Of a DNA stretch of 64,000 nucleotides, positions 10,051 through 19,899 are shown in pieces. The stretch covers positions 186,001 to 250,000 of the forward strand of contig NZ_AWFZ01000028.1 of assembly GCF_000463155.2 (NCBI RefSeq), in the 5' to 3' direction. Source of the stretch: Siccibacter turicensis LMG 23730. GTDB taxonomy: Bacteria > Pseudomonadota > Gammaproteobacteria > Enterobacterales > Enterobacteriaceae. How positions within the stretch are numbered: the first letter of the stretch is position 1; every line of letters begins with the position of its first letter. The notes below the pieces were generated by a model. That model ran no database searches, was not told the DNA's origin, and saw only the letters and a list, made by a program, of their open reading frames with translations. The position numbers and the translations under genes are program-made.

Positions 10051-10062
10051 TTAGCTTGCTAA
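10051..10062. promoter_or_regulatory. SlyA operator (autoregulatory)
   Basis: TTAGCTTGCTAA is the exact complement of the consensus TTAGCAAGCTAA. It sits 11 bp upstream of the slyA start codon and faces ydhI on the other side, so it may also influence ydhIJK. Confidence 0.85.
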
Positions 10063-10214
10063 GTTATTATGCTGATTTTAGACTACGCTGCAGTTTCGCT
10101 CCCGGCAAAACAATTGACTTACTTTTACCAGCGTCAGCTCAAAAGCTATAGTTTGATAATACAACAGGTACCAGGAAACGGCAGTCTCTGTGCCCCATTA
10201 AAGGATGATCTTAC

Positions 10215-10454
10215 GTGAAATTTACGTTTTCTTTATCAGGATTTCCGCTCGAGGACCTGGTGTTTGGCGCTTCCGTATACTTTCCTCCCCTGTTCAAAGC
10301 GGTGTTCATCGGCTTTTTCATCTGGCTGGTGATCCACCATGCGCTGCGTGACTGGCTTTACGCCGGCGATATCTGGCACCCGACGTTGATGGACCTGTCG
10401 CTGTTTATGCTGTCGCTCTGCCTGGGGCTGTGGATTCTGGTGATGTGGCCATGA
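10215..10454 (+). CDS. ydhI: Small DUF1656 membrane protein YdhI
   Basis: A 79-residue inner-membrane protein with two hydrophobic segments (about 20-42 and 55-78) in the DUF1656/AaeX-like family. Such proteins are encoded with HlyD-type adaptors and FUSC-type pumps. Start is GTG at 10215 after AAGGAT. It overlaps ydhJ by ATGA, giving translational coupling in a three-gene efflux-type operon. Transported substrate unknown. The SlyA box lies in the shared upstream region. Confidence 0.9.
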   Translation: MKFTFSLSGFPLEDLVFGASVYFPPLFKAVFIGFFIWLVIHHALRDWLYAGDIWHPTLMDLSLFMLSLCLGLWILVMWP

Positions 10455-11302
10455 AGACGTTGAAATATTTCTCCACCCTGTTGGTGTTCGCGGTCGCGCT
10501 GGTGGCGGGCTGGATGGTATGGAACTACTACATGCAGTCCCCCTGGACGCGCGACGGTAAAGTCCGCGCCGAGCAGGTAGACATCACCCCGCAGGTCTCC
10601 GGCACGATTCAGGCGCTGCAGGTGAGCGACAACCAGTACGTCCACGCCGGCGACGTGCTGTTTACGCTCGACGCCACGCCCTATGAAATCGCCATTCTCA
10701 ATGCCCAGGCGCAGCTCGCCCGCAGCGAGGCGGATCTGGCCCAGGCGCAGAGCGAAGCCGCCCGCCGTCAGCATCTGCCACGCAACTATATTTCGGCGGA
10801 AGATCTTGAGACGGCGCGCATTACCGTGAAGGCCAAACAGGCCGAGCGCGACGCGGCGCAGGCGACGCTGAAACAGGCCCAGTGGCAGCTCGGGCAGACC
10901 CGCGTCACCGCCCCGGTCGACGGCTGGGTCACCAACCTCGCCACTCGCCCCGGCAACTACGCCACCGAGGGCCAGCCGGTTTTTGCCCTGATCGACAGCC
11001 ACTCGTTTTACGTGGTGGGCTATTTTGAAGAGACCAAGCTGCGGCACATTCAGGTGGGCGACCGCGCCCACATCACGCTCTACAGCAGCGATACCCCGGT
11101 CGCCGGGCGCGTCGCCAGCATCGGGCGCGCCATTTACGATCAGAGCGTGGAGAGCGACAGCAAGCTGGTGCCGGATATCAAACCCAACGTGCCCTGGGTG
11201 CGGCTGGCGCAGCGTATCCCGGTGCGCATCGCGCTGGACACGCTTCCCGCTGGCGTAACCCTCGTGTCGGGCACCACCTGCACCGTGTCGCTGTCGCGCT
11301 GA
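10451..11302 (+). CDS. ydhJ: HlyD-family membrane fusion/adaptor protein YdhJ
   Basis: Periplasmic adaptor of an AaeA/EmrA-like efflux system. The 283-residue protein has one N-terminal membrane anchor (about 8-28). A lipoyl/barrel-sandwich half follows ([20 protein letters not shown]), then an alpha-hairpin rich in Ala/Gln/Glu (about 85-145), the second lipoyl half and a beta-barrel domain ([20 protein letters not shown]). Start 10451 overlaps ydhI by four bases. ydhK follows after 7 bp. Function is inferred from family; E. coli YdhJ is uncharacterised biochemically. Confidence 0.92.
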   Translation: MKTLKYFSTLLVFAVALVAGWMVWNYYMQSPWTRDGKVRAEQVDITPQVSGTIQALQVSDNQYVHAGDVLFTLDATPYEIAILNAQAQLARSEADLAQAQSEAARRQHLPRNYISAEDLETARITVKAKQAERDAAQATLKQAQWQLGQTRVTAPVDGWVTNLATRPGNYATEGQPVFALIDSHSFYVVGYFEETKLRHIQVGDRAHITLYSSDTPVAGRVASIGRAIYDQSVESDSKLVPDIKPNVPWVRLAQRIPVRIALDTLPAGVTLVSGTTCTVSLSR

Positions 11303-11309
11303 GCCAGTG

Positions 11310-13340
11310 ATGACGCTGAAATGGCTGGAGTGGCGCCACTCGCCCTGGGGTAAAGCGACCGCCGGGCAGTGGCGCTATGCCCTGCGCAACGCCATCGCCA
11401 TGTGCCTGGCGCTGACCATTGCCTACTGCCTGACGCTCGACGAACCCTACTGGGCGATGACCTCGGCGGCGGTAGTCAGTTTCCCCACCGTCGGCGGGGT
11501 GATCAGCAAAAGCCTCGGCCGCATCGCCGGCAGCCTGCTTGGAGCCAGCGCTTCGCTGATCATCGCCGGACACGCCCTGAACGATCCCTGGCTGTTTACC
11601 TTCGCGATGGCGGGTTGGCTGGGGGTATGCACCTGGGCTGCCAGCCATTTCCAGAACAACGCCGCCTACGCCTTCCAGCTGGCGGGTTATACCGCCGCCA
11701 TCATCGCTTTCAGCCTGATCAACACCGTCGACATCACCGCACTCTGGGATCTGGCCCAGGCGCGGGTGTGCGAGGTGATTATCGGGATTCTGTGCGGCGG
11801 GCTGATGATGATGGTGATGCCGGGCACCGCGGACGGCAACACCTTCATCAGCGCGCTGAAAAACATGCACGGGCGGCTGCTGGAGCATGCCAGCCTGCTG
11901 TGGCAGCAGGATACCACCGAGGCGATCCGCACCGCCCACGAGACGGTTATCGGCCAGATCCTGACGCTCAATCTGCTGCGGATCCAGGCCTTCTGGAGCC
12001 ACTATCGCTTTCGTCGGCAGAACAACCTGCTGAACTACCTGCTCCACCAGCAGCTGCGCATGACCAGCATGATCTCCAGCCAGCGTCGCATGCTGGTGAA
12101 CTGGCCTCAGCCGCCTGCGACGCTGTGGCCAGCCCTTAAGCGCCTGCTCGAACTGCTGGCCGATCCGCGTGCCGACAAGCTGAGCGTGGCGCGCCTGCTC
12201 GTCGAGATAGCCCCAACCGATCAGGACGACTATCGCCATCGGGCGTTTTACCAGCGGCTGCGGGCATTCTGCTGGATCTATCTCAACAACAGCCGCTGGC
12301 TGCGGGATGTTGAAAGCGCGACGCCGGTCTCACGCTTCACGCCGCCGAAAACCGCGGCGCTGGCGCGCCATACCGATAACATCGAAGCGCTGTGGAGCGG
12401 GCTACGCACGTTCTGCGTGATCACCCTGACCGGGGCATGGGGCATCCATACCCAGTGGGAAGCGGCCAGCAGCGCCCTGTCGCTGGCCGCCATCAGCTGC
12501 GTGCTCTACTCCGCCTCGCCCGCTCCGTTTCGTTCGTTCAGCCTGCTGGTGCGCACCCTGCTGTGGCTGACGCTGTTCAGCTTTGCGGTGAAATTTGGCC
12601 TGATGGTACAGATAAGCGAGCTGTGGCAGTTTTTACTGTTCCTGCTGCCGCTGTTGACCACGATGCAGCTGATGAAACTCCAGCAGCCAAAGCTCGCTGG
12701 CCTGTGGGGGCAGCTCATCGTGTTTATGGGGTCGTTTATCGCGGTGTCGAATCCGCCCACCTATGATTTCGCCGACTTTCTGAATGACGATCTGGCGAAG
12801 ATTCTCGGCGTGAGCCTCTCCTGGCTGGCGTTTGCGGTGCTGCGTCCCAGCTCCGACACCCGCAAAGGGCGCCGCCACATTCGCGCTATCCGCCGGGGGT
12901 TTGTCGATCAGCTCAGCCGTCATCCGCAGCATAACGAGGGGCAGTTTGAATCGCTGGTCTATCACCATATCAGCCAGCTGAGCGGCAGTAAGGAAGAGGC
13001 CGCGCGGCGCTGGCTGTTGCGCTGGGGCGTGGTGCTGCTCAACTGCTCCCACGTGGTGTGGCAGCTGCGCAGCTGGGAGACGCGCTCCGACCCGCTGTCG
13101 CAGGTGCGGGATATCGCCATTTCGCTGCTGGCGAACGTGATGAGCGATCGGGGGGTACAGCAGCGGACGCTGGGCGCCACGCTCGGGGAGCTTCAGCGCA
13201 TCAGCGACGTATTAGCCCGGCATCATCAGCAGGCCGCCCGGGATCTGGCGGCGCTCATCTGGCGGCTTTACTGCTCCCTGTCACAGCTGGAGCAGGCCCC
13301 GCCGCCGGGCCATCCGTTAATGGTTAAGCGCGTTACTTAA
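11310..13340 (+). CDS. ydhK: FUSC/PET-family inner-membrane efflux protein YdhK
   Basis: Predicted aromatic-acid-type efflux pump subunit (AaeB-like). The 676-residue protein has two blocks of hydrophobic segments (about 25-165 and 350-500), each followed by a soluble domain, the arrangement of the FUSC family. The [19 protein letters not shown] segment and the second block ([17 protein letters not shown]) are conserved with E. coli YdhK (670). GTG at 11307 directly precedes ATG 11310; I chose the ATG. Terminal gene of ydhIJK; its stop overlaps the convergent sodC end by 8 bp. Confidence 0.93.
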   Translation: MTLKWLEWRHSPWGKATAGQWRYALRNAIAMCLALTIAYCLTLDEPYWAMTSAAVVSFPTVGGVISKSLGRIAGSLLGASASLIIAGHALNDPWLFTFAMAGWLGVCTWAASHFQNNAAYAFQLAGYTAAIIAFSLINTVDITALWDLAQARVCEVIIGILCGGLMMMVMPGTADGNTFISALKNMHGRLLEHASLLWQQDTTEAIRTAHETVIGQILTLNLLRIQAFWSHYRFRRQNNLLNYLLHQQLRMTSMISSQRRMLVNWPQPPATLWPALKRLLELLADPRADKLSVARLLVEIAPTDQDDYRHRAFYQRLRAFCWIYLNNSRWLRDVESATPVSRFTPPKTAALARHTDNIEALWSGLRTFCVITLTGAWGIHTQWEAASSALSLAAISCVLYSASPAPFRSFSLLVRTLLWLTLFSFAVKFGLMVQISELWQFLLFLLPLLTTMQLMKLQQPKLAGLWGQLIVFMGSFIAVSNPPTYDFADFLNDDLAKILGVSLSWLAFAVLRPSSDTRKGRRHIRAIRRGFVDQLSRHPQHNEGQFESLVYHHISQLSGSKEEAARRWLLRWGVVLLNCSHVVWQLRSWETRSDPLSQVRDIAISLLANVMSDRGVQQRTLGATLGELQRISDVLARHHQQAARDLAALIWRLYCSLSQLEQAPPPGHPLMVKRVT

Positions 13341-13854
13341 TCACGCCGCAGGCGTAGCGCTCCCCGCCACCGCCGAGAGGTTTCGGATGATCGGCCATGT
13401 TATCGCCGCCGATGTGTACCATCAGGGCGCGGTTTTTCACTTCATCGATTTTTTTCAGGCGCGGCGCGGTCACCGGATCGTTGGCGATGCCGTCGTTATT
13501 CACCATCAGCACCGGCAGATCGCCCAGATGGCCGTCGCCCTCAGGCCCCAGATGCTTACCGGTATTGTGCGGATCGAAGTGGCCGCCGGCGGCTTCCGCA
13601 GCGGTGGCTTTACCGGCTTTTATCGCCGGCTGGCAGGTACCGTTGGTATGAATGTGAAAGCCGTGCTCGCCGGGTGGAAGCGCTTTAAGGTCGGGGGCGA
13701 AGGTCAGCCCGTTATCGGTTTCCGTGATTTTCACCGTGCCTACCGACTGGCCAATGCCCTGGTCGGTCACAAGGTTCATCTCTACTTCCTGACTCGCAGC
13801 GTGCGCGGTGGCGCAGGCACACAGGGTCAGTACAGCCAGACTCAGTCGCTTCAT
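13333..13854 (-). CDS. sodC: Periplasmic Cu,Zn superoxide dismutase
   Basis: Exported dismutase protecting against extracellular or periplasmic superoxide. The 173-residue precursor has a Sec signal peptide cleaved after AHA (about residue 19). Copper ligands His67, His69, His92 and His147, zinc ligands His101, His110 and Asp112, and the disulfide pair Cys74/Cys169 are all in place. In E. coli it is stationary-phase (RpoS) induced. The ribosome-binding site is unusually strong (AGGAGGAGG). A complementary stretch upstream at 13915-13923 could sequester it in read-through transcripts from ydhF (see findings). Confidence 0.97.
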   Translation of the reverse strand: MKRLSLAVLTLCACATAHAASQEVEMNLVTDQGIGQSVGTVKITETDNGLTFAPDLKALPPGEHGFHIHTNGTCQPAIKAGKATAAEAAGGHFDPHNTGKHLGPEGDGHLGDLPVLMVNNDGIANDPVTAPRLKKIDEVKNRALMVHIGGDNMADHPKPLGGGGERYACGVIK

Positions 13855-13934
13855 GTAGCCTCCTCCTGGTTCGAATTCGCTTTAAGTCTATACCAGACCG
13901 GCAGATTTCACCGGGGAGGAGGCTTTTTTCAGCA

Positions 13935-14831
13935 TTATGGAACGTCGTAACCCAGCGCCGCCTTACGGATGCGGAACCACTGCTGACGCGTCAGGGTGAG
14001 GGACAGGGCACCCACCGCGTGCTTCACACGCTCGATTTTGCCGGAGCCAATAATCGGCAGCGGTCGCGACGGCAGCATCATAATCCAGGCGTACACCACC
14101 TGCTCGATGCTCTGCGCCCCGATTTCGTCAGCCACCAACTGCAGCTCGTCGCGCAGCGCGCGGAACGCCTCATCGTTGAACAGCCGCCCTCCCCCAAGGC
14201 AGGACCACGCCATCGGACGAATGCGCAGCTGCTGGAGCTGATCCAGCGTGCCGTCCAGCAGCAGCGGCTGATGCACCGGCGAAATCTCCACCTGATTGGT
14301 CGCCAGGGTAAACGGCAGGCGCGACTGGAGCAGGGAGAACTGCGCCGGGGTGAAGTTTGACACCCCAAAGTGGCGCACTTTGCCGCTCTGGTGCAGCGCG
14401 GTAAAGGCCGCGGCCACCTCATCGGCATCCATCAGCGGGTCCGGGCGATGAATCAGCAACAGGTCGAGGTAGTCGGTGGCCAGGTTTTTCAGCGAGGTTT
14501 CCGCGCTGGCAATAATGTGCTCGCGGGTGGTGATGTAGTGCCCGAGCTGGTGCTCCGGCTTCGCGGTGGTAGCAATCCCGCACTTGGTGACAATTTCCAT
14601 GCGGCTGCGCAGGTGCGGCACCAGACGCAGCGCCTCGCCGAAAGCGGCTTCGCATTGGTAGCCGCCGTAGATATCAGCGTGATCGACGGTGGTGATACCT
14701 GAATCAAGGTGCTGACCAATAAAGGTCGCCAGTTCGCGGGGCGACATATTCCAGTCCATCAGCCGCCAGTAGCCCATCACCAGACGTGAAAATTCAGGTC
14801 CCTGCGGGGCAAGCGTAATGCGCTCAACCAT
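13935..14831 (-). CDS. ydhF: Aldo/keto reductase-family oxidoreductase YdhF
   Basis: NAD(P)H-dependent (beta/alpha)8-barrel oxidoreductase of unknown physiological substrate. The 298-residue protein carries the full AKR catalytic tetrad: Asp50 and Tyr55 (in TTVDHADIYGG), Lys83 (VTKCG) and His128 (LLIHRP). The C-terminal coenzyme segment PLPIIGSGKIERV is present. Same length as E. coli YdhF and the same position between ydhL and sodC. Confidence 0.93.
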   Translation of the reverse strand: MVERITLAPQGPEFSRLVMGYWRLMDWNMSPRELATFIGQHLDSGITTVDHADIYGGYQCEAAFGEALRLVPHLRSRMEIVTKCGIATTAKPEHQLGHYITTREHIIASAETSLKNLATDYLDLLLIHRPDPLMDADEVAAAFTALHQSGKVRHFGVSNFTPAQFSLLQSRLPFTLATNQVEISPVHQPLLLDGTLDQLQQLRIRPMAWSCLGGGRLFNDEAFRALRDELQLVADEIGAQSIEQVVYAWIMMLPSRPLPIIGSGKIERVKHAVGALSLTLTRQQWFRIRKAALGYDVP

Positions 14832-14885
14832 GTGTTTTTCCTCATCACAATCAAAAATGGCAATGAGTATAGAGGGATTGCGGGA

Positions 14886-15125
14886 TTAAAACAGTGAGGG
14901 TTGCTGCTCTTCTTCAGGCGGCTGGGGTTTTCCGGCGCGCAGCTTGCGCAGCAGGCGCTGACGGCAGAGGCGCAGCACGTCCTGCTTTTCGGTGTCGGTG
15001 AAGCGTTGCCAGTTGAAGCGCTCATCGCGACTGCGCATACAGCCTTTGCAGAAACCGCGCTCGTCGACCTGGCAAATCCCCCGACAGGGGCTCTGGATGG
15101 GGAAAAACTCAAGTTGCTCTGGCAC
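14886..15125 (-). CDS. ydhL: DUF1289 small Cys-rich protein YdhL
   Basis: A 79-residue protein with four cysteines, C14-x3-C18 and C26-x2-C29 (SPCRGIC...GFCKGC), suggesting a small metal or Fe-S site, followed by a basic helix. It belongs to the DUF1289 family; function not established. Start is GTG at 15125 preceded by AGGAGAGGGT. It lies divergent from nemR, with the NemR operator in the shared region, so NemR may affect it too (inference). Confidence 0.85.
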   Translation of the reverse strand: MPEQLEFFPIQSPCRGICQVDERGFCKGCMRSRDERFNWQRFTDTEKQDVLRLCRQRLLRKLRAGKPQPPEEEQQPSLF

Positions 15126-15214
15126 ACCCTCTCCTGATTAACATGCTTGCTACAATTGAAGCTGCTCTGAGCGCAGGATGCAAGTTCTGGCTGCACTCTG
15201 CCGCGGGGGTTGCA

Positions 15215-15232
15215 CTAGACCGTTCGGTCTAG
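15215..15232. promoter_or_regulatory. NemR operator
   Basis: CTAGACCGTTCGGTCTAG is a perfect 18-bp palindrome containing the NemR core TAGACC-N4-GGTCTA. It lies 13 bp upstream of the nemR start codon, as in E. coli, where NemR autorepresses nemRA. Confidence 0.92.
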
Positions 15233-15245
15233 TAGAGTGCCGTTC

Positions 15246-15842
15246 ATGAACAAACATACCGAACACGACACCCGTGAACATCTCCTTGCCACCGGCGAGC
15301 AGCTCTGCCTGCACCGCGGTTTTACCGGCATGGGGTTGAGCGAGCTGCTGAAAACCGCCGGGGTGCCGAAGGGATCGTTTTATCACTATTTTCGCTCTAA
15401 AGAGGCGTTCGGCGCCTGCATGCTCGACCGGCACTACGCCTGCTATCTCGCCACCCTGCGCCAGCACTTTACCCAGGGCGCGGGAACGCACCGCGATCGC
15501 CTGCTGGCCTGGTATGAGCATAACCTGACGCAGTTTCGTCACAGCGGCACGCTGGGCAACTGTCTCACGGTAAAGCTCTCCGCCGAAGTGTGCGATCTCT
15601 CCGAAGATATGCGCATCGCCCTCGATCGGGGAGCGTCGCAGGTGATTGGCCTGCTGGCAGAAACCATTGACCAGGCGGTGAACGATAACAGCCTCGCCGC
15701 GGTCGAGGACAGCCATGCGCTGGCCCAGGTGCTGTATGCCCTGTGGCTGGGCGGCAATCTGCAGGCAAAAATTTCCCGCAGCGCCGCACCGCTGGAAACG
15801 ACATTTCGCTATATCAAGACCATGCTGGACGTGCCTGCCTGA
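15246..15842 (+). CDS. nemR: TetR-family electrophile/HOCl-sensing repressor NemR
   Basis: Repressor of nemA and gloA that is inactivated by electrophiles, methylglyoxal and reactive chlorine. The 198-residue protein has an N-terminal TetR HTH ([23 protein letters not shown], read at about 31-53) essentially identical to E. coli NemR. The redox-sensing Cys106 (in [10 protein letters not shown]) and Cys116 are conserved. The ligand domain is more diverged. Start 15246 was chosen over an upstream in-frame GTG because it matches E. coli. Operon with nemA. Confidence 0.96.
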   Translation: MNKHTEHDTREHLLATGEQLCLHRGFTGMGLSELLKTAGVPKGSFYHYFRSKEAFGACMLDRHYACYLATLRQHFTQGAGTHRDRLLAWYEHNLTQFRHSGTLGNCLTVKLSAEVCDLSEDMRIALDRGASQVIGLLAETIDQAVNDNSLAAVEDSHALAQVLYALWLGGNLQAKISRSAAPLETTFRYIKTMLDVPA

Positions 15843-15867
15843 CAGGCACTTTTATTTATTTACTTAC

Positions 15868-15882
15868 TAGACGACCGGTCTA
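15868..15882. promoter_or_regulatory. Second NemR-like palindrome before nemA
   Basis: TAGACGACCGGTCTA resembles the NemR core but is one base shorter between the half-sites (TAGAC...GGTCTA). It lies in the nemR-nemA gap just before the nemA Shine-Dalgarno. Binding is inference. Confidence 0.45.
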
Positions 15883-15895
15883 TTCAGGAGTCATG

Positions 15896-16993
15896 ATGTC
15901 ACAAGAAAAACTGTTTACCCCACTGAAAGTGGGTGCGATTGAGACGCCAAACCGCGTGTTTATGGCCCCGCTGACCCGTCTGCGCAGCATTGAGCCGGGC
16001 GATATCCCTACTCCGCTGATGGCCGAGTACTACCGTCAGCGCGCCAGCTCCGGTCTTATCATCACCGAAGCCACCCAGATCTCCGCCCAGGCCAAAGGCT
16101 ATGCGGGCGCGCCGGGTCTGCACAGCCCTGAGCAGATGGCCGCGTGGAAAAAGATCACCGCCGCCGTGCATCATGAAGGCGGTCGTATCGCGGTGCAGCT
16201 GTGGCACACCGGGCGTATCTCGCACAGCAGCATTCAGCCGGGCGGCCAGGCTCCCGTAGCGCCGTCTGCCCTGAGCGCCGGCACCCGCACCTCGCTGCGC
16301 GATGAGAACGGTAACGCCATCCGCGTTGATACCTCCATGCCGCGCGCGCTGGAAACCAGCGAAATTCCGGGCATCGTTAATGATTTCCGTCAGGCGGTGG
16401 GCAACGCGCGTGACGTCGGCTTCGATATGATCGAACTGCACTCCGCGCACGGCTACCTGCTGCACCAGTTCCTCTCCCCGTCCTCGAACCAGCGTACCGA
16501 TCAGTACGGCGGCAGCGTGGAAAACCGTGCCCGTCTGGTGCTTGAAGTGGTGGACGCCGTGTGCAACGAGTGGAGCGCCGACCACATCGGGATTCGCGTC
16601 TCGCCGATCGGCTCCTTCCAGAACGTGGACAACGGCCCGAACGAGGAAGCGGATGCGCTCTACCTTATTGAAGAGCTGAACAAGCGCGGCATTGCTTATC
16701 TGCACATGTCCGAGCCGGACTGGGCGGGCGGCGAGCCGTACACCGATGCCTTCCGTCAGAAAGTGCGCGAGCGCTTCGACGGCGCGATTATCGGTGCCGG
16801 TGCCTACACCCCGGAGAAAGCCGAAGCGCTGATTGAAAAAGGGCTGATCGATGCCGTGGCGTTTGGCCGCGACTACATCGCTAACCCGGATCTGGTAGAG
16901 CGCCTGCGTAAAAAAGCGCAGCTCAACCCGCAGCGCCCGGAATCCTTCTACGGCGGCGGCGCGGAAGGTTACACCGACTACCCTACTCTGTAA
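15896..16993 (+). CDS. nemA: N-ethylmaleimide reductase NemA (Old Yellow Enzyme family)
   Basis: FMN-dependent ene-reductase that reduces electrophilic alkenes, quinones and nitro compounds; partner of NemR in electrophile defence. The 365-residue protein is a TIM barrel with the substrate-anion pair His182 and His185 and Tyr187 in [13 protein letters not shown]. The FMN-phosphate region [11 protein letters not shown] and [14 protein letters not shown] are conserved. The start 15896 is the second of two adjacent ATGs and is better spaced from CAGGAG. Second gene of nemRA. Confidence 0.97.
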   Translation: MSQEKLFTPLKVGAIETPNRVFMAPLTRLRSIEPGDIPTPLMAEYYRQRASSGLIITEATQISAQAKGYAGAPGLHSPEQMAAWKKITAAVHHEGGRIAVQLWHTGRISHSSIQPGGQAPVAPSALSAGTRTSLRDENGNAIRVDTSMPRALETSEIPGIVNDFRQAVGNARDVGFDMIELHSAHGYLLHQFLSPSSNQRTDQYGGSVENRARLVLEVVDAVCNEWSADHIGIRVSPIGSFQNVDNGPNEEADALYLIEELNKRGIAYLHMSEPDWAGGEPYTDAFRQKVRERFDGAIIGAGAYTPEKAEALIEKGLIDAVAFGRDYIANPDLVERLRKKAQLNPQRPESFYGGGAEGYTDYPTL

Positions 16994-17003
16994 GCCTGCG
17001 TTG

Positions 17004-17027
17004 ATAGCGGCGGCGATCCGCCGCTAT
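17004..17027 (+). other. Stable hairpin in the nemA-gloA gap
   Basis: ATAGCGGCGG-CGAT-CCGCCGCTAT is a perfect 10-bp stem 11 bp after the nemA stop, without a T-tract. It may slow or partly stop transcription from nemRA into gloA, or stabilise the nemA 3' end. Confidence 0.5.
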
Positions 17028-17139
17028 ACTAAAACCGTGTTTCTTAAAGACACCGCGAACTTACTTACTTCAGCCCGCCCGAATAACACGAGGTTAGCTG
17101 CCCGCAACGGCAGCGGGCGGGACTACTTACGAGGATATT

Positions 17140-17547
17140 ATGCGCTTACTTCACACCATGCTTCGCGTCGGCGACCTGCAACGTTCCATCGAGTTCTACA
17201 CCAACGTGCTGGGCATGACGCTGCTGCGTACCAGTGAAAACACCGAGTATAAATACTCTCTGGCTTTCGTCGGGTACGGCCCGGAAAGTGATGAAGCGGT
17301 CATCGAACTGACCTACAACTGGGGCGTCGACAGCTATGAGCTCGGCAACGCTTACGGCCATATCGCTCTGGAAGTGGATAACGCGGCGGAAGCCTGCGAG
17401 CGCATTCGCCGCAACGGCGGCAACGTCACCCGTGAAGCGGGCCCGGTTAAAGGCGGCACCACGGTTATCGCCTTTGTGGAAGATCCGGACGGTTACAAAA
17501 TCGAACTGATTGAAGCAAAAGACGCCGGTAAAGGTCTGGGCAACTGA
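17140..17547 (+). CDS. gloA: Glyoxalase I (lactoylglutathione lyase)
   Basis: Nickel-dependent enzyme converting the methylglyoxal-glutathione hemithioacetal to S-lactoylglutathione. The 135-residue protein has all four metal ligands: His5, Glu56, His74 and Glu122. Same length and neighbours as E. coli GloA, where gloA is part of the NemR regulon. An ACGAGGATATT Shine-Dalgarno region precedes the ATG. Ends at an intrinsic terminator. Confidence 0.98.
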   Translation: MRLLHTMLRVGDLQRSIEFYTNVLGMTLLRTSENTEYKYSLAFVGYGPESDEAVIELTYNWGVDSYELGNAYGHIALEVDNAAEACERIRRNGGNVTREAGPVKGGTTVIAFVEDPDGYKIELIEAKDAGKGLGN

Positions 17548-17553
17548 ATATCG

Positions 17554-17576
17554 ACGGGCGCCATCGCGCCCGTTTT
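17554..17576 (+). terminator. Intrinsic terminator of gloA
   Basis: ACGGGCGC-CATC-GCGCCCGT followed by TTT; 8-bp stem with a short T-tract. Confidence 0.75.
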
Positions 17577-17641
17577 ACTGCATCCCTTCCTGAAATTTGC
17601 CATAATACGCGCTGCTTTTTTTCGACTCCAAGAGACGCTTA

Positions 17642-18286
17642 ATGTCAGACACCGCTCAACTTACCGGTCTAAGTGACCGTTTCCGTGGCTTTTATCCCGT
17701 CGTTATTGATGTGGAAACCGCCGGATTCAACGCTAAAACGGACGCGCTGCTGGAAATCGCTGCCGTCACGCTGAAAATGGACGAGCAAGGCTGGCTGACC
17801 ATTGATGAAAAACACCACTTCCACGTTGAGCCGTTCGAAGGCGCGGTGCTTGAACCTGAAGCGCTGGCGTTCAACGGTATCGACCCGCACAACCCGTTGC
17901 GCGGTGCGGTAAGTGAGTACGACGCCCTGCACGCGATTTTCAAAGCGGTGCGCAAAGGAATGAAGGACAACGGCTGCAACCGCGCGATCATGGTGGCGCA
18001 CAACGCGACCTTCGATCACAGCTTTATGATGGCTGCCGCCGAACGCGCCTCGCTCAAACGCAACCCGTTCCACCCGTTTGTCACCTTCGACACCGCCGCC
18101 CTCAGCGGCCTGGCGCTGGGACAGACGGTACTGGCAAAAGCCTGCATTGCCGCAGGCATCGCCTTTGACAGCGCGCAAGCGCACTCGGCGCTCTACGATA
18201 CCGAACAAACAGCCCTGCTGTTCTGCGAGATCGTAAACCGCTGGAAACGGCTCGGCGGCTGGCCGCTGCCGCCGGTTGAGGCGTAA
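17642..18286 (+). CDS. rnt: Ribonuclease T
   Basis: 3'-5' exoribonuclease of the DEDDh superfamily, trimming tRNA CCA ends and other stable RNAs. The 214-residue protein has Asp23 and Glu25 (VIDVETAG), Asp125 (HNATFDHSF), His181 and Asp186 (HSALYDTEQ), the complete DEDDh set. One residue shorter than E. coli RNase T. Monocistronic with a strong terminator shared with grxD. Confidence 0.97.
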   Translation: MSDTAQLTGLSDRFRGFYPVVIDVETAGFNAKTDALLEIAAVTLKMDEQGWLTIDEKHHFHVEPFEGAVLEPEALAFNGIDPHNPLRGAVSEYDALHAIFKAVRKGMKDNGCNRAIMVAHNATFDHSFMMAAAERASLKRNPFHPFVTFDTAALSGLALGQTVLAKACIAAGIAFDSAQAHSALYDTEQTALLFCEIVNRWKRLGGWPLPPVEA

Positions 18287-18293
18287 CAGACAT

Positions 18294-18326
18294 AAAAAAG
18301 GCGACCCGCGGGTCGCCTCTTTTTTT
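18294..18326. terminator. Bidirectional terminator rnt/grxD
   Basis: GGCGACCC-GC-GGGTCGCC (18300-18317) is flanked by A6 and by TCT7, so it functions for both convergent genes. Confidence 0.93.
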
Positions 18327-18335
18327 ACCTGACGC

Positions 18336-18683
18336 TTATTCGGCGTCCGGCGTTTCGCTTTTGTATTTCGCTGCGGTCTCAGCGATCAGCGTCTGCAGCT
18401 CGCCGCGCTGGTACATTTCAATGATGATGTCGCAACCGCCAACCAGCTCGCCGTCAACCCACAGCTGCGGGAAGGTGGGCCAGTTTGCGTATTTCGGCAG
18501 CTCGGCGCGGATGTCCGGGTTCTGCAGAATATCCACGTAGGCAAAACGCTCGCCGCATGCGGACAGCGCCTGCACGGCCTGGGCGGAGAAGCCGCAGCTT
18601 GGCAGTTTCGGGGAGCCTTTCATGTACAGCAGAATCGGGTTTTCGGTGATCTGGCGCTGAATTTTTTCGATGGTGTCGCTCAT
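18336..18683 (-). CDS. grxD: Monothiol glutaredoxin 4
   Basis: CGFS-type glutaredoxin that binds and delivers [2Fe-2S] clusters, often with BolA proteins. The 115-residue protein has the CGFS motif with Cys30 and the glutathione-binding segments WPTFPQLWV and GGCDI. Same length as E. coli Grx4. A TTGAGGAAG Shine-Dalgarno precedes the ATG. Monocistronic. Confidence 0.98.
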   Translation of the reverse strand: MSDTIEKIQRQITENPILLYMKGSPKLPSCGFSAQAVQALSACGERFAYVDILQNPDIRAELPKYANWPTFPQLWVDGELVGGCDIIIEMYQRGELQTLIAETAAKYKSETPDAE

Positions 18684-18998
18684 TGTTTACTTCCTCAAGC
18701 TTAATACGGCAGTCAATAGCCTGTTATTGTAGCGGGTTGCTGGCGGGTGGGAAAACAGCATTTGCGGTGCCGTTACGCCCTGACCGCCGGGCCGCGGTTA
18801 AACATACATGAAGAATAACATTTTTCTTACCTGTACCCCATGAAATCTCGTCAGGCTGATTGCGCCAACATAATGTGCGCCCCCACGCGTATTTGACGAA
18901 ATGGCTATTAACTTTGCCTCTTTTTTTCGATTAGAATCGTCTGGTTTTGGAATACTATAAGCTCGCATTGTTGCCTGCATCTCACGAGGGACTAGCCA
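18684..18998. promoter_or_regulatory. Divergent grxD/mepH intergenic region
   Basis: 315 bp without a convincing gene. It holds a minus-strand -10-like TACAAT (18726-18731) toward grxD, and a plus-strand TACTAT (18953-18958) with TTAGAA 16 bp upstream (18931-18936) toward mepH. The middle is AT-rich and otherwise featureless. Confidence 0.45.
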
Positions 18999-19832
18999 GT
19001 GGCGCGTATTAAGACAATCTCAGTCACGCTCTGTGCTGTAATACTGACAACATTTACCTTCATCGCAACGCCCCAGGCGGTTGCGTCCGAACACGCGCGT
19101 CCGGCCGCGGTACACAAGAGCAGCACCGCCGCCAGCGCCAAAGTTAAAAAGAAAAGCGCACCAGCCAAAAAGACGGCGAGTAAAAGCACCAAAAGCAGCA
19201 CGGCGGATAAGAAAAAACGCACCACGGTAAAAAAACGCACCACAACGTCCAGCTCCACCCCCGTCACCGCCCGTCAGCGCACCGCCTCTCGCACCCTTAG
19301 CCGTACCGCTTCCGTCAGCGCCAGCGCCGCCTGCCGCAAAAATCGTAGCGCAAAACAGCGCGCAGCCTGCCTGCAAACGCGCAGCGCCAAAGGCGTCACC
19401 ATCGCCGACGCGCATAAAATCCGCGTGCAGAAAGCCCAGAAAACCGCGATGTCTAAACTGATGCAGCAGATCGGCAAGCCCTACCGCTGGGGCGGCAACT
19501 CGCCGCGCACCGGTTTCGATTGCAGCGGGCTGGTGTGGTACGCCTATAAGGATCTGGTCAAGTTTCGTATTCCGCGCACCGCCAACGAGATGTATCACCT
19601 GCGCGACGCCTCCCCTGTCGATCGCGGCGCGCTGGAAACCGGCGATCTGGTGTTCTTCCGCACCCAGGGACGCGGCACCGCGGATCACGTGGGCGTCTAT
19701 ATGGGTAACGGCAAGTTTATCCAGTCCCCGAGCAGCGGCCAGGGCATTCAGGTCACCAGCCTGAGCGAGGACTACTGGAAACGCCACTACGTTGGCGCCC
19801 GCCGGGTTATGACCTCCAGCACCATTCGCTAG
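18999..19832 (+). CDS. mepH: Peptidoglycan DD-endopeptidase MepH (NlpC/P60)
   Basis: Periplasmic endopeptidase that cuts D-Ala-mDAP crosslinks for wall growth. The 277-residue precursor has a signal peptide ending around AVA (29). A long, very basic Lys/Ser/Thr/Ala-rich linker (about 35-110) follows, then a C-terminal NlpC/P60 domain with catalytic Cys175 (GFDCSGLV) and His230 (GTADHVGVY). The domain is close to E. coli MepH (271), while the linker is poorly conserved. Start is GTG at 18999, 8 bp after CGAGGG. Ends at a strong terminator. Confidence 0.95.
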   Translation: MARIKTISVTLCAVILTTFTFIATPQAVASEHARPAAVHKSSTAASAKVKKKSAPAKKTASKSTKSSTADKKKRTTVKKRTTTSSSTPVTARQRTASRTLSRTASVSASAACRKNRSAKQRAACLQTRSAKGVTIADAHKIRVQKAQKTAMSKLMQQIGKPYRWGGNSPRTGFDCSGLVWYAYKDLVKFRIPRTANEMYHLRDASPVDRGALETGDLVFFRTQGRGTADHVGVYMGNGKFIQSPSSGQGIQVTSLSEDYWKRHYVGARRVMTSSTIR

Positions 19833-19844
19833 CCGGTGCTCAAT

Positions 19845-19877
19845 AAAAAAAGGAGAAGGTCGCCCTTCTCCTTTTTT
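19845..19877. terminator. Bidirectional terminator mepH/ydhP
   Basis: GGAGAAGG-TCGC-CCTTCTCC (19852-19871) lies between A7 and T6. Confidence 0.93.
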
Positions 19878-19899
19878 GTTGCCTGTCGTTCCTGCGCCG

